This document shows positions 8,068 through 17,464 of a stretch of DNA of 64,000 nucleotides, in pieces. Source of the DNA: Phycisphaerales bacterium UBA7800 (GTDB lineage Bacteria > Planctomycetota > Phycisphaerae > Phycisphaerales > Phycisphaeraceae); contig DLCK01000034.1 in assembly GCA_002480565.1 (NCBI GenBank), positions 1 to 64,000 of the forward strand, in the 5' to 3' direction. A program made the position numbers and the translations under genes. Within the stretch, counting starts at the first letter, position 1. Each line of letters opens with the position of its first letter. Below the pieces are notes generated by a model. The model did not search any database and had not been told where the DNA came from. It saw nothing but the letters and a program-made list of their open reading frames with translations.

Positions 8068-10119
8068 TTATTGAATCTGTTGCCGTGCTTTTTGCAGGTT
8101 GTCTTTTGCTTCTTCAAGTTGTGGGTCTATCGACACTGCACGCGCGAAGTATGCTGTGGCTTCTGCAAGTTTGCCCATCTTGGCCATCACGACACCGATG
8201 CTGTTAAGCACGATGGCATCGTCAGGTGTTTGCTTGAGAACTCGCTGGTAATACGCCTGAGCTTGATCCAGTTGATTTCGTTGTGAACAGGCGAAGCCGG
8301 CTTCAGCAAGGAGATTGGCTGGAGCGTCCGGATAGTCTGCATAAGGCATGAGCATCTGCAGGGCTTGCTGGTATTGGGCAAGTTGATTGTGAACGCGGGC
8401 GCGATTGAGCCGGTAGTCCAGATTGTCTGGGTCATGTTCCAACGCTTTGTCATAGGCGAGGGCTGCTTCTTTGAGTTCACCTTTTTGCTTGTGGATATTG
8501 CCCATTGCATTGTACGGGACCCCGGCGAGTAGAGGATGATCTGTCTGGCTTGCAAGGATTTTCATCGCCTGATCATGTCTGCCAAGTTTAATGTAGACCG
8601 TCCCAAGTCCCATCTGCGCCATGTTCCAACCTGGTTCCAATTGGAGAACCTGTTGATAGCATTGCCATGCACCCGCAAGTTGCTTTTCATCTTCAAGGTG
8701 TTCCCCGAGCATTTGCCATGCACCTGCAGGCCATGGGCTTTGTTGCGTTTGATGTTGCCATAGCGCGATAGGGTTGCTGTAGTACACGGACAGTCGACTG
8801 GTTTGATTGACGTAAAACATTCCAGCTGCCAACAGCAGAATCATCACGCTGCCCATGGCCAATTGTGGTCTGCGCGTCACGCGTAAGAGTCCACGGATTA
8901 GTAGCACCACTGCGGGGAATAGGATCAATGGGATGATCAGTGAAACCCGTCGATCCGACGCCACCTCGCTGACAATCGGCAGTATACTAGAGGTCGGGCC
9001 AAGCACGATGAACATGCCTGTAAGCCAGGTGCCAAGTTTCGGCCATTTCCAAAGACTCAGCAGACTCACTGCCAGCAAACTCGCGATGAGCATGAAGGTT
9101 GGCATCGCATCAGCTGTGTCAGTGACGATTGGCCAGTTGTAGTAAAGACAGATGCCGGTCGGCCAGAACAGGTTGCGCAAATACCACGTGATGACCTGCG
9201 ATTGAGTGAGTAGATAATCCATGCGACTCACACCCAGATGCGTCCCGACACTTAACGGGTTGGATGGAACTGCCATCAACAAACTGGCATAGCTGATGCA
9301 GACCGCGAAGCAGGCAATGTAAAACAGACGCCGTTGTGACCAGCATGCTTTGAAGCTTCCAGCAATAAACGCGCGGTCAAAGAGCAGTAACATCAACGGC
9401 AAAACCAACACCGTCTGTTTGGTGAACATCCCCAAAAAGCAGCACAGAAAACCAACAGTCAACCATCGTCGGTGATACTGACATTTCACAAGGCTGTAAA
9501 ACCCCAGCACCATGCTGAGCATCGCAAATTGCTCGGAGCGTTGTGTGATGTACAGAACGCATTCGGTCTGTACCGGATGGATCGCCCAGAGTAACGACAT
9601 GCCTGCGGCTAGCCAATCACGTCGCATGGTGTTGAGGTGAACGGTGGGTAAACAGATTTTCAAAATCGCCCGCATCAGAACAAACAGCAGACCCGCGATG
9701 ATCACCTGGATGATGATGTTTTCCCAGTGATACGGTTTGGGATTAAGTCCAAAAAGTTTACGGTCAATGGCAAAACTCAGATTGCTCAGCGGCCTGGCGG
9801 AAGTCGGTCGTTCGTCATACACCGTGAGAATTTGCCACAGTGACGCGTGATGAATGGTCGGGTTATGAACGATGGCTCGCGAATCATCAAACATGAACGG
9901 CCCGTTCACGCCGTTGGCAAAACTGCTGACAATCACCACGGTCATCAATCCCAGAAGGATCAATGTACGGATGCAATCTGAATCTTGCGATGGATTGATT
10001 GAAGTCTTCTGCAACGCGCATTTCCCGTGGTGCGGATCAGTTTGAAATTCCCGCGTGGATTGTAACGCGATCGCCGGAGATTCAAAAAAGTGACAGCATG
10101 TTTGAGAGTTATTCGCCAT
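8068..10119 (-). CDS. TMTC-like polytopic membrane protein with TPR tail (copy 2)
   Basis: About 683 residues. The N-terminal two thirds are polytopic, with roughly nine to eleven membrane segments. The first external loop carries FMFDDSRAIVHNPTI, the acidic-pair motif of GT-C type glycosyltransferase-like proteins of the TMTC/DUF1736 class. The last 230 residues are tetratricopeptide repeats (for example YNAMGNIHKQKGELKEAALA and NSIGVVMAKMGKLAEATAYF). It probably transfers sugar from a lipid carrier to exported proteins or acts as a scaffold; this is inference. The ATG at 10119 overlaps the end of the upstream paralogue by 11 bases, indicating translational coupling. The frame is open further upstream but that part is not convincing. 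Confidence 0.8.
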   Translation of the reverse strand: MANNSQTCCHFFESPAIALQSTREFQTDPHHGKCALQKTSINPSQDSDCIRTLILLGLMTVVIVSSFANGVNGPFMFDDSRAIVHNPTIHHASLWQILTVYDERPTSARPLSNLSFAIDRKLFGLNPKPYHWENIIIQVIIAGLLFVLMRAILKICLPTVHLNTMRRDWLAAGMSLLWAIHPVQTECVLYITQRSEQFAMLSMVLGFYSLVKCQYHRRWLTVGFLCCFLGMFTKQTVLVLPLMLLLFDRAFIAGSFKACWSQRRLFYIACFAVCISYASLLMAVPSNPLSVGTHLGVSRMDYLLTQSQVITWYLRNLFWPTGICLYYNWPIVTDTADAMPTFMLIASLLAVSLLSLWKWPKLGTWLTGMFIVLGPTSSILPIVSEVASDRRVSLIIPLILFPAVVLLIRGLLRVTRRPQLAMGSVMILLLAAGMFYVNQTSRLSVYYSNPIALWQHQTQQSPWPAGAWQMLGEHLEDEKQLAGAWQCYQQVLQLEPGWNMAQMGLGTVYIKLGRHDQAMKILASQTDHPLLAGVPYNAMGNIHKQKGELKEAALAYDKALEHDPDNLDYRLNRARVHNQLAQYQQALQMLMPYADYPDAPANLLAEAGFACSQRNQLDQAQAYYQRVLKQTPDDAIVLNSIGVVMAKMGKLAEATAYFARAVSIDPQLEEAKDNLQKARQQIQ

Positions 10120-12130
10120 CAGGTGTCGGTTGGCTGATCGACGGGATGAGCATGGCGCGCACTCGATTGAGATTGTCACTGGCCTGCGTCAATGTGGGAT
10201 CAAGTGCCAATGCACGGGCGAAGTAGCCACCTGCCTGCTTGAGTCGGCCGAGTTTGGCTTGCACGACGCCCATGCTGTTGAGTACTTTGGCATCATCGGG
10301 TACATGTTTGAGGTATCGCTGATAGGCCTGTTGAGCTGGTTTGAGTTGGCCGAGTTGTGAATAGACGTAGCCCAGATCCTGGTACAGGTCGTATGTTACG
10401 TATGGACGGTTGAGCAGGGGTTTGAGGACATCCAATGCCTTGGTGAATTGTTCGGTCAGAACATATATCCGGGCCAGATTTAAACTGGCGTTGATTTGAT
10501 CGGGTTGCGTGTGACAGGCTTTCTGGAAATAAGTGATCGCGTTGGGATAATCCTTTTTGGATTTGTAAATAGCACCCAATAGCATCTGAACGTCATAGTC
10601 AATGCTGGGTACATTTTGAATCGGCTTGAGAATTTCGATTGCTTGGTCCAAGTTGTCAAACTGGAGATAGACTTTTGCCAGATGCAGCTTGGCGATGTTG
10701 TAGTCAGGCTCCATGTCCAGGACATTGTTAAAGCATTGCCACGCGGGTGCGTATTGGCCTATATCGAAATAGTGACTTCCAAGATGTTCCCATGATCCCT
10801 GGGGGGCGCAGGCCTGATGGCGTGTGTGTTCCCACAGGACGGTGGGGTTGCCAAAGCAGACGGAAAGTCTTGCGGTAATTGGGAGTATCATTGCCGTTGC
10901 CAGCAGCAGTATTGCGCACGTGATCGGGATGGCTAATTGTCGTGTGCGTTTGCAGCGTAGCAGGAGATTTACGACTGCCATGGTCAGTATCAGGAGGATC
11001 AACGCTGCAGGCTGTACGAAGCGTCGGTCATTGGCAGCACATGCCAGATGCGGGAAGATACTTGATGTGGGGGCAAGGATCATGAATGCCGAGAAGAGCG
11101 CTGCACCGATACGAGGAAATCGATACAAGCTGTAACACGCAAAACAGAAGATCGCCCCCAGTGTCAAAAATTCTGGCCAGACGGCAAGGATGTCATGGAC
11201 AAACGGCCATTCGTAATACAGGCACAATCCTGTTGGCCAGAAAAAATTCCGTGCATACCAGATCAGAATTTGGGATTGGGTCAGCAGGTAGTCCCAGGAA
11301 GACAAGCCGTGTCCTGTTCCGGTGCATTTGGAATAGGGGTCATAAATCAAAATGGCAATGAGAATCGCGCCGCATGTCAGATTGTTTAGCAGATGTGCAA
11401 TCCCACGGTATTGCCAAGTCTTTTTGAAGTTACCCGCGAGGGTGGCACGATCCAGTAGCAGCAAAAGAATCGGTAATGCCCAGACATTCTGCTTAAACAG
11501 CATCCCCACAACGCTTGAGGCAAACATCATGATCATCCATCCACGCCCGTGATTGGATGCCTGGTGATGGCGTAACAGTGCGTAGCATGCCAGAATCATG
11601 GCGATATTGGCATACTGATCAGAGCGTTGGGTGATGTAGAGGGTTGGCTCGGTTTGCAGTGGATGCACAATCCACCAAAGCGTCAGACACAGGGCAAGCC
11701 AGTCATGGTATTTCTGTGACTGTGGGTATCGAGTCAGTAATGTTGGGAGTAAACGCCGAAGCATCAACAGCATCAACCATGCGACGATGATCTGTTGTAC
11801 GAGGTTGGTCAGAAGATACGGCTTGGGATTTTCACCGCTGAAATAATAACTGATCGCATAACTTAAATTGGTCAAAGGCCGGCCTGAAGGAATGATATCG
11901 CGTTCACACTTGAGGACTCGCCAGAGTGAAAAATCATGAATCGTCCGGTTGTTGATGATGGCACTGTAGTCGTCGATCAGGAAGGTGCCGGTTCGACCAC
12001 TGATGAAGGTCACTGTCACAATGATGCCCAGCATCAGGCACATAACAATAAAGCGACCGCGATCCGTCGAAATGTTATTACCAAGCGAGTGTGTCAAAAC
12101 CGTATTGTGTTCTTGCGGGTTGGCCATCAT
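10109..12130 (-). CDS. TMTC-like polytopic membrane protein with TPR tail (copy 1)
   Basis: 673 residues, a clear tandem paralogue of the next gene. The same order is seen: an early DD loop (FLIDDYSAIINNRTIHDFSLW), a second conserved loop (GRPLTNLSYAISYYFSGENPKPY), about ten membrane segments, then five or so TPR units (for example GDVYSQLGQLKPAQQAYQRYL-like and NSMGVVQAKLGRLKQAGGYF). The role suggested is a membrane glycosyltransferase of the GT-C fold with a protein-binding TPR tail. It starts 38 bases after the stop of the sigma54-type activator gene and so may share its transcript, although an extended -10 box lies in between. Confidence 0.8.
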   Translation of the reverse strand: MMANPQEHNTVLTHSLGNNISTDRGRFIVMCLMLGIIVTVTFISGRTGTFLIDDYSAIINNRTIHDFSLWRVLKCERDIIPSGRPLTNLSYAISYYFSGENPKPYLLTNLVQQIIVAWLMLLMLRRLLPTLLTRYPQSQKYHDWLALCLTLWWIVHPLQTEPTLYITQRSDQYANIAMILACYALLRHHQASNHGRGWMIMMFASSVVGMLFKQNVWALPILLLLLDRATLAGNFKKTWQYRGIAHLLNNLTCGAILIAILIYDPYSKCTGTGHGLSSWDYLLTQSQILIWYARNFFWPTGLCLYYEWPFVHDILAVWPEFLTLGAIFCFACYSLYRFPRIGAALFSAFMILAPTSSIFPHLACAANDRRFVQPAALILLILTMAVVNLLLRCKRTRQLAIPITCAILLLATAMILPITARLSVCFGNPTVLWEHTRHQACAPQGSWEHLGSHYFDIGQYAPAWQCFNNVLDMEPDYNIAKLHLAKVYLQFDNLDQAIEILKPIQNVPSIDYDVQMLLGAIYKSKKDYPNAITYFQKACHTQPDQINASLNLARIYVLTEQFTKALDVLKPLLNRPYVTYDLYQDLGYVYSQLGQLKPAQQAYQRYLKHVPDDAKVLNSMGVVQAKLGRLKQAGGYFARALALDPTLTQASDNLNRVRAMLIPSISQPTPDGE

Positions 12131-12141
12131 GGGATGGCATG

Positions 12142-12147
12142 ATTATA
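12142..12147 (-). promoter_or_regulatory. Extended -10 promoter element before the TMTC-like pair
   Basis: Read on the minus strand, TGC-TATAAT ends 11 bases before the ATG at 12130. The TATAAT is a full consensus with the TGn extension; no good -35 was found. It would give a very short leader. Confidence 0.35.
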
Positions 12148-12167
12148 GCACAGTGTATTGTCAGTGA

Positions 12168-13772
12168 TCACCCGTCGGCTTCGATGCCCAGGTCTTTGAC
12201 TTTCTTGTTGAGCGTGTTGCGGTTGATGCCCAGGAAGTCTGCGGCTCGTGTCTTGACACCACCGGTGTGTTCGAGGGCTTCAGTAATCAGAGCGCGTTCG
12301 ACTTGGTTGACGACGATCTCGTAAATCTGGCCTTCGTTCATTTCGTATTCGCGGATGGCTTGCTCGGCTAAGCGGCCTGCGGTGGTTTCCAGGGATTCGC
12401 TTGAACCTGTGCCACGGACTTGTTGGGCGAACATGCGGATTTGCAATGGCAGTAAGTCATCTGTGAACTCATCACTGCTGGAGAGCACCACGGCACGCTC
12501 GATGCAGTTTTCCAATTCACGGACGTTGCCCGGCCAGGGGTATCGCAGCAAGGTGTTGAGAATTTCCCGACTCATCCGCCGAAGGTTGCGACTGTTTTCC
12601 TTGTTGAAACGATCCAGGAAAAAGTCGATCAGGCGTGGGATGTCTTCACGGCGGTTACGCAATGGCGGGATGTTAATCGTCACCACATTCAGGCGATAGT
12701 ACAGGTCTTCACGGAAGTCCCCTGAATGGACAGCTTCTTCCAGATCAAGATTCGTCGCAGCAATGACACGCACGTCAACCTTCACGGAGTGGTGGTCGCC
12801 CACACGTTCAAACTCACGTTCCTGAAGGACTCGCAGGAGTTTGACTTGTAGTTGTGGATCCATCGTGCCGATTTCGTCGAGGAAGATCGACCCGCCGTCC
12901 GCTGCTTCAAAGCGACCGGTCTTGTCTTTGACTGCGCCGGTGAAGGCGCCTTTGACATGACCGAAGAGTTCAGACTCAAGCAGTTGAGGAGACAACGCGC
13001 CGCAGTTGATGCGGATGAGTGGTTTGTCTTTGCGTGGCGAGTTGTAGTGGATGGCCTTGGCGATCATTTCCTTGCCGACACCTGTTTCCCCCAAGAGCAG
13101 GGCGGTGGCGCGGCTGGTGGCCACCTGGCTGACAATGCCTAAAACTTCTTCCATCGCCGGCGATGAGCCGATGATATTATCAAAGTGATATCGCTTGCCC
13201 AGGTTGTCGCGGAGGCGTTCATTTTGTTCGATGAGTTGGTCTTTTTCGACCTTGACGATCTGGTGTAGCCGGATGGTCTGGGCGAACGAGCCTGCGATGA
13301 TGGTTAGCAGTCGGGCATCTGCAGCCAGAGTCAGTTCATCGGTGTATGTCTTGTCAATGGAGATGGTGCCTGTGTAGGCCGTTTCGCCTTTGACCGGGAC
13401 GCAGATGTAGCTGATGGGACGCTTGTCGTTTTCGTCGATCAGGTGTTCACGGCCGGTCCGGTTGAGGAAATCCTGGTCTTGGGAGATGTCGGCAATGATG
13501 CGAGGCTCGCCAGATTTGATGACTTGGCCGGTGATACCTTCGCCTAATGCGTAGCGTCCCTTGGCCATCTCCTCGGGACTCAACCCCACGGCGGCAATGA
13601 TGCGCATCTGTTCAGTGACATCATCCCATAGGGTCAAGGAGGCCTGTTTGATGCCCATTTGATCAACAAGGACATTCATGGCGTGTTGAAATACTTCGTT
13701 AAGCTCCAATCCTTCGCCCAGGATTAAGCTGATTTTTTCGAGGATGTCTAATTCTTGCTCAGGTCTTGTCAT
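12168..13772 (-). CDS. NifA-type sigma54-dependent activator (GAF-AAA+-Fis)
   Basis: 534 residues in the canonical three-part order. An N-terminal GAF sensor spans about residues 15-175. The AAA+ domain has Walker A GETGVGKE (228-235), the sigma54-contacting GAFTGA loop (275-280) and Walker B GGSIFLDE (293-300). A C-terminal Fis-type helix-turn-helix follows (VKTRAADFLGINRNTLNKK). It activates RNA polymerase with sigma54 at remote promoters in response to a small ligand on the GAF domain. No nif genes are nearby. The two TMTC-like genes lie directly downstream on the same strand. I found no convincing -24/-12 promoter in the window. Confidence 0.92.
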   Translation of the reverse strand: MTRPEQELDILEKISLILGEGLELNEVFQHAMNVLVDQMGIKQASLTLWDDVTEQMRIIAAVGLSPEEMAKGRYALGEGITGQVIKSGEPRIIADISQDQDFLNRTGREHLIDENDKRPISYICVPVKGETAYTGTISIDKTYTDELTLAADARLLTIIAGSFAQTIRLHQIVKVEKDQLIEQNERLRDNLGKRYHFDNIIGSSPAMEEVLGIVSQVATSRATALLLGETGVGKEMIAKAIHYNSPRKDKPLIRINCGALSPQLLESELFGHVKGAFTGAVKDKTGRFEAADGGSIFLDEIGTMDPQLQVKLLRVLQEREFERVGDHHSVKVDVRVIAATNLDLEEAVHSGDFREDLYYRLNVVTINIPPLRNRREDIPRLIDFFLDRFNKENSRNLRRMSREILNTLLRYPWPGNVRELENCIERAVVLSSSDEFTDDLLPLQIRMFAQQVRGTGSSESLETTAGRLAEQAIREYEMNEGQIYEIVVNQVERALITEALEHTGGVKTRAADFLGINRNTLNKKVKDLGIEADG

Positions 13773-13781
13773 AGTGTGCCT

Positions 13782-13809
13782 ATTTTATAGACATAAGGCT
13801 GTCTGGCAA
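13782..13809 (-). promoter_or_regulatory. Promoter of the sigma54-type activator gene
   Basis: Minus strand: TTGCCA (13804-13809), 16-base spacer, TAAAAT (13782-13787). The -10 ends nine bases before the ATG, so the leader would be at most a few bases. Confidence 0.45.
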
Positions 13810-13884
13810 GACTGTAAGTCTAAACAAAGTGGAAAACTTGCATGGCATTATTCACAATACCAGTTACAACGGTTGAATCAGGGC

Positions 13885-14463
13885 GTGAAATGGAGAGTTG
13901 TATTGTTTTTAAATAGTTTAAATAAAAATACTTATAAATTAATTTTATCGGTTTGTATGGCTGTGATGTTTTTTGGGGCAGTCACGGGTTGTGAATTTAA
14001 AGGACAAACCGTTTCGCCAAACAATCAGGCAGTTGATACAAATTTGATCGGCAACCAAGCCTGGCAGCCTGTTCCTCAGCGGGTGCGAATCTATCCGTCG
14101 TCCCGTTTTATCCTCACACAAAAGAGGCCGGCACTGGAAGCGAGAGTCGAATTGCAGGACGAAATGGGAGACTCCGTCAAGTCACCTGGTTCATTCCACC
14201 TGGAGTTACTCAAGGAGTCCACCAGCCGACGCGATGTCATGCAGGACAAGCTCTACAGCTGGGATGTCCCGATGGTGAGTATTGAAGATCAGCAGTCGTA
14301 TTTTGAATCCGTCACGCGAACCTACCGCTTTGTCCTTCGATTGGATCGTGAAATCAAACCTGATGATCAATTGGTCCTGGCCATCACCTTCCACCGTACC
14401 GATGGCAAGCTCCTGCAAACCAAAGCAATCCTGGGCCCCGATGGTGTGCGATTTGGGCAGTGA
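13885..14463 (+). CDS. Putative lipoprotein
   Basis: A hydrophobic segment (LILSVCMAVMFFGAVTGC) preceded by lysines ends in the lipobox VTGC, so the mature protein should be a lipid-anchored periplasmic or outer-membrane protein beginning CEFKG. The rest contains beta-strand-rich sequence (FHLELLKES, YRFVLRLDREIKPDDQLVLAI) without a motif I know. The frame is open from 13744, which overlaps the divergent activator gene. The GTG at 13885 or the ATG at 13957 are the realistic starts. Function unknown. Confidence 0.6.
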   Translation: MKWRVVLFLNSLNKNTYKLILSVCMAVMFFGAVTGCEFKGQTVSPNNQAVDTNLIGNQAWQPVPQRVRIYPSSRFILTQKRPALEARVELQDEMGDSVKSPGSFHLELLKESTSRRDVMQDKLYSWDVPMVSIEDQQSYFESVTRTYRFVLRLDREIKPDDQLVLAITFHRTDGKLLQTKAILGPDGVRFGQ

Positions 14464-14521
14464 AAATGTCGAGATGGACTGTCCGGTGTTCTGTCCGTTA
14501 TCAAATTCCAGCAGTTGTTAA

Positions 14522-16081
14522 CTACTTAATCGAATTCGGATTCACATTCGCCAATGCTTCCTCGGTGGTGAGTTTGTCCATGACCAGTCTGCTGTAAGCC
14601 GGGACGGTGCTGTGGTTTTGTTGGATCATGGTCATGAATCGACCGTATTTTGTCGTGACCAAGGGGGGGCCAACCAGATTGGAAAATGCAGTTGGATTGG
14701 CTATGCCATCGATATACAGGTGCCAGTTATTCCCGAGTCTTGCGGCCCAGGCGATGTGACCTTTGTCAAAGATTGGATTGGACATCTCGTCAAATTCACC
14801 CACCATCTGTTGATCTATATAGAAGCGATCGAGTTGGCCGGATTTAGCGCGGTAAATTAGTTGTTGCTTCTTGGGGGAGAAGACCAGTGATCCTGGAATG
14901 ATCGCTTCTAGAGTTGGGCCTTTTTCGCCTTGCTCGATGACATGCCATTGATTGTTGATTTTAGCTGGGTAGGCGATGCGGCGGGCGTCACGTGAAATTT
15001 GGATATCCTCTGCCAGGATGCTTTGGTAGGGTTCGAGGAGTACATCATCAATTGTGACGTGTTCACCGTCATCGGTTCGGGTGACGTAAACGAGTTGGAT
15101 ACTTTTGGGATCAAACTGAGCGGTATCTGGGAGAATGTAGCCATGAATGGGTAAGGTTTTGCCTTCCCGGATCATTTGTGTTTGGCTGCCTACGATTAAT
15201 CGTGCTGCCCAGGCATATGCTTTGGTGCCGAATATAACCGGTACAGGTGTGGATGAGATGGCTTTTTCAACGGGTTGATTGTTGATGTGAAGTTGCCAGT
15301 TTGGACTATCAACACGCAGCCATGCAAAGAGTTGCTTGGAGTTGGGATGGAATGCGATTTGAGCCGTTTCATTTGCAACTTGCCAGGGTTTGTTGTCCTG
15401 CACCACATGCCACTGACCGTTTGTCTGAGCCATATACGCATGTGATTTTGAATCAGAACTGTAGACAGGCCTGCCGGTCACATCTTCAAACGGGCCTGCG
15501 GTTTGGTCGTCAATCTGAACGTACCAATATTTCCCACGTCGGGCAAAGTATGAATACTGTTTATCATTGGGGCTGAAGGTGATGCTATCACGATTCACTT
15601 CGTCAAACACAGGACCATTTACGCCAGCAATTCTGACTTGTAGCATTCTTGGTGTTTTAAAGATTACAGCTGTACGTTTGCCTTGATTACTCAGGATAGG
15701 ATCGCCGACAAATTCCTTGGCAAAACGACGATGCGTGTCGCGTACAAGATACCATGGGCCGTTTTCTCTGGCTATATAGTGCAGGTACAGCGAGTTGGAC
15801 GAGAACTGAAGTTTGCCGATCTTGCGATAAACCGGACTGGGTTTGCCATCAAGAACCACTATGAGACCTCTGCCGCGTTGCATTTTAAATGCCATGCGTT
15901 GACGGTTGGGGCTGACAATGATCGAGTCAGGCACCATTTCCCACCCACTTGGGAGTTGGGGCAGTTGCTTGATGTTTTCCTTCCAATAAGCATCACTCCA
16001 AACGACTTGTGCTGTTGTAATCTGAATACACACTAAGTTCAGCACCAATGCCATCAGGCATGTCACGATGATGGATCGCAT
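14522..16081 (-). CDS. Secreted WD40-like (PD40) beta-propeller protein
   Basis: About 519 residues after a signal peptide (MRSIIVTCLMALVLNLVCIQITTAQ). The mature protein is built from about ten units of a repeat like YFARRGKYWYVQIDDQTAGPF followed by FSPNDKQYSYFA, the blade pattern of PD40/TolB-type propellers. It is probably a periplasmic or surface binding protein. The open frame starts at 16123, but the methionine at 16081 gives the correct signal peptide. It converges with the lipoprotein gene. No catalytic motif was seen. Confidence 0.75.
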   Translation of the reverse strand: MRSIIVTCLMALVLNLVCIQITTAQVVWSDAYWKENIKQLPQLPSGWEMVPDSIIVSPNRQRMAFKMQRGRGLIVVLDGKPSPVYRKIGKLQFSSNSLYLHYIARENGPWYLVRDTHRRFAKEFVGDPILSNQGKRTAVIFKTPRMLQVRIAGVNGPVFDEVNRDSITFSPNDKQYSYFARRGKYWYVQIDDQTAGPFEDVTGRPVYSSDSKSHAYMAQTNGQWHVVQDNKPWQVANETAQIAFHPNSKQLFAWLRVDSPNWQLHINNQPVEKAISSTPVPVIFGTKAYAWAARLIVGSQTQMIREGKTLPIHGYILPDTAQFDPKSIQLVYVTRTDDGEHVTIDDVLLEPYQSILAEDIQISRDARRIAYPAKINNQWHVIEQGEKGPTLEAIIPGSLVFSPKKQQLIYRAKSGQLDRFYIDQQMVGEFDEMSNPIFDKGHIAWAARLGNNWHLYIDGIANPTAFSNLVGPPLVTTKYGRFMTMIQQNHSTVPAYSRLVMDKLTTEEALANVNPNSIK

Positions 16082-16342
16082 ACTATTTTCTTGCTTGAGT
16101 CGCATGAAAACCTCGATTCGCATTCTTAATTAAAACATACAATCAAGATATTGCATCGACATGTCGTTCATACAGAATGATCGAATGACCCTCTAAATCT
16201 GGAAAATAAACCGCCTTGATTCCGATTATGGCAATTGTCACCCTTATCGGATGGATTGTGATTGCTGCTGGTTCGCCCGGTTGAAGAAGTAAGCATCCAA
16301 CGCTTGTCAGCATTCATTTACTACAGTAGAAAAAAATGCAGT

Positions 16343-16388
16343 GAATGCTTGCCTTGGCTAAATCAACTGTTACTATGTTTATTAACAG
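16343..16388 (+). promoter_or_regulatory. Promoter-operator block, copy 1 (before pseudopilin gene)
   Basis: A 14-base word GAATGCTTGCCTTG (16343-16356) is followed after ten bases by the operator CTGTTA-N10-TAACAG (16367-16388). TTGCCT (16349-16354), 16 bases and TACTAT (16371-16376) make a promoter whose -10 lies inside the operator. The same block occurs at 17406-17451 with identical spacing. The rest of 16082-16519 shows nothing else I can support. Confidence 0.7.
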
Positions 16389-16519
16389 AGATACGCCGTG
16401 GTTTCTGACGGTATCTCGTCAGGCGCGTTTTCATACGTATCAGATCTTAGTTTGCATTCTGTCTATCTTATTTTTTAATTTAACAAACTGATCGTCGTTT
16501 AACTCGCGATGGGAAAAGT

Positions 16520-17215
16520 ATGAAAAGTCTAGTCAATACGTCGCGTAATGCCTTTACCCTTATTGAATTACTGGTGGTGATCAGTATCGTTGCGCTGCTG
16601 ATTTCGATCTTATTACCTGCTTTGGGCAAAGCTCGAGCTGCGGCTCAATCAACCAAATGTCTGGCTAATCTAAGACATCATGGCATTGCGCAAGCTGCCT
16701 ATAACGCTGACTTTAATGAGTATGTCGTGCCAGGTTGGAACTGGTTTAAGAACACGCACTATCGTGTATCCATGGGCCTGTCTTCGGAAGAGACCAGTTC
16801 TTGGCCATTGAATTACTTCTGCCCAGGTGCGACACGTGGGATGCGATTGGCTACAAGTAATTTGCAAAACATCGGTACATCCTACGGTTACAACAAAGAG
16901 CAGACGCGGCGAGACCAGTATAAACCCCACAAGACTTACAACTTTAGAACCTTGGATATTAAGCGGTTGAGCAAGAAATTTCATGTAGCCGATGCCGTCT
17001 CATTAACGATCACATTGGATCGAAAAGGTAATTACAAGACCGAAGAGAAAGTTACCTCAACACGCGATCGTGCATGCGCATGGCGTCATAATGAATGGCA
17101 GAATATGCAGACCTGCTTCTATGATGGGCATGCCGGTTATTACACACGCGACGATATGAATACAACACTTCGCGGCTATAATGCTGTCGCCAATCTCTGG
17201 CTGTACTGGAAGTGA
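16520..17215 (+). CDS. Pseudopilin-like protein (FTLIELLVV, H-x-DG type)
   Basis: 231 residues. The type IV pilin/type II secretion methylation segment is NAFTLIELLVVISIVALLIS, with a predicted prepilin peptidase cut before the Phe and Glu at +5. The C-terminal part ends in CAWRHNEWQNMQTCFYDGHAGYY, a variant of the H-x9-DG motif of planctomycete pseudopilin-like proteins. The protein is expected to be a membrane-anchored periplasmic or surface subunit. It is preceded by copy 1 of the promoter-operator block, so it likely belongs to the regulon of the GntR/LacI protein encoded next. No secretion apparatus genes adjoin. Confidence 0.85.
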   Translation: MKSLVNTSRNAFTLIELLVVISIVALLISILLPALGKARAAAQSTKCLANLRHHGIAQAAYNADFNEYVVPGWNWFKNTHYRVSMGLSSEETSSWPLNYFCPGATRGMRLATSNLQNIGTSYGYNKEQTRRDQYKPHKTYNFRTLDIKRLSKKFHVADAVSLTITLDRKGNYKTEEKVTSTRDRACAWRHNEWQNMQTCFYDGHAGYYTRDDMNTTLRGYNAVANLWLYWK

Positions 17216-17405
17216 TTAAACAGTGTTTCGCTTTTGTATCGTTGCATGCAATCATTGAACAATTAAGAACTTTTCTGACTATCTTCAAAATTGTCATATA
17301 CATATTGTCTTTGCAGTGTTTACAATGACGTGAACAGTGTGAGTCATAGGTGGTGAACAGTTTTAAACCGCTGCTTATTACCGGATTCGGATAAATTTTC
17401 AGGTC

Positions 17406-17451
17406 GAATGCTTGCCTTGAGTGTTTTGCCTGTTATCATGTTTATTAACAG
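17406..17451 (+). promoter_or_regulatory. Promoter-operator block, copy 2 (before GntR/LacI gene)
   Basis: GAATGCTTGCCTTG (17406-17419), ten bases, then CTGTTA-N10-TAACAG (17430-17451), 20 of 22 operator bases identical to copy 1. -35 TTGCCT (17412-17417), 16-base spacer, -10 TATCAT (17434-17439). The operator ends 13 bases before the regulator ATG, which points to autoregulation. Confidence 0.72.
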
Positions 17452-17464
17452 TTGAACACAAATT

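Noticed and set aside
12168..13772. Nitrogen-fixation regulator nifA in the strict sense
   Set aside because: The domain order matches NifA-type activators, but no nif gene or convincing -24/-12 promoter was found nearby.
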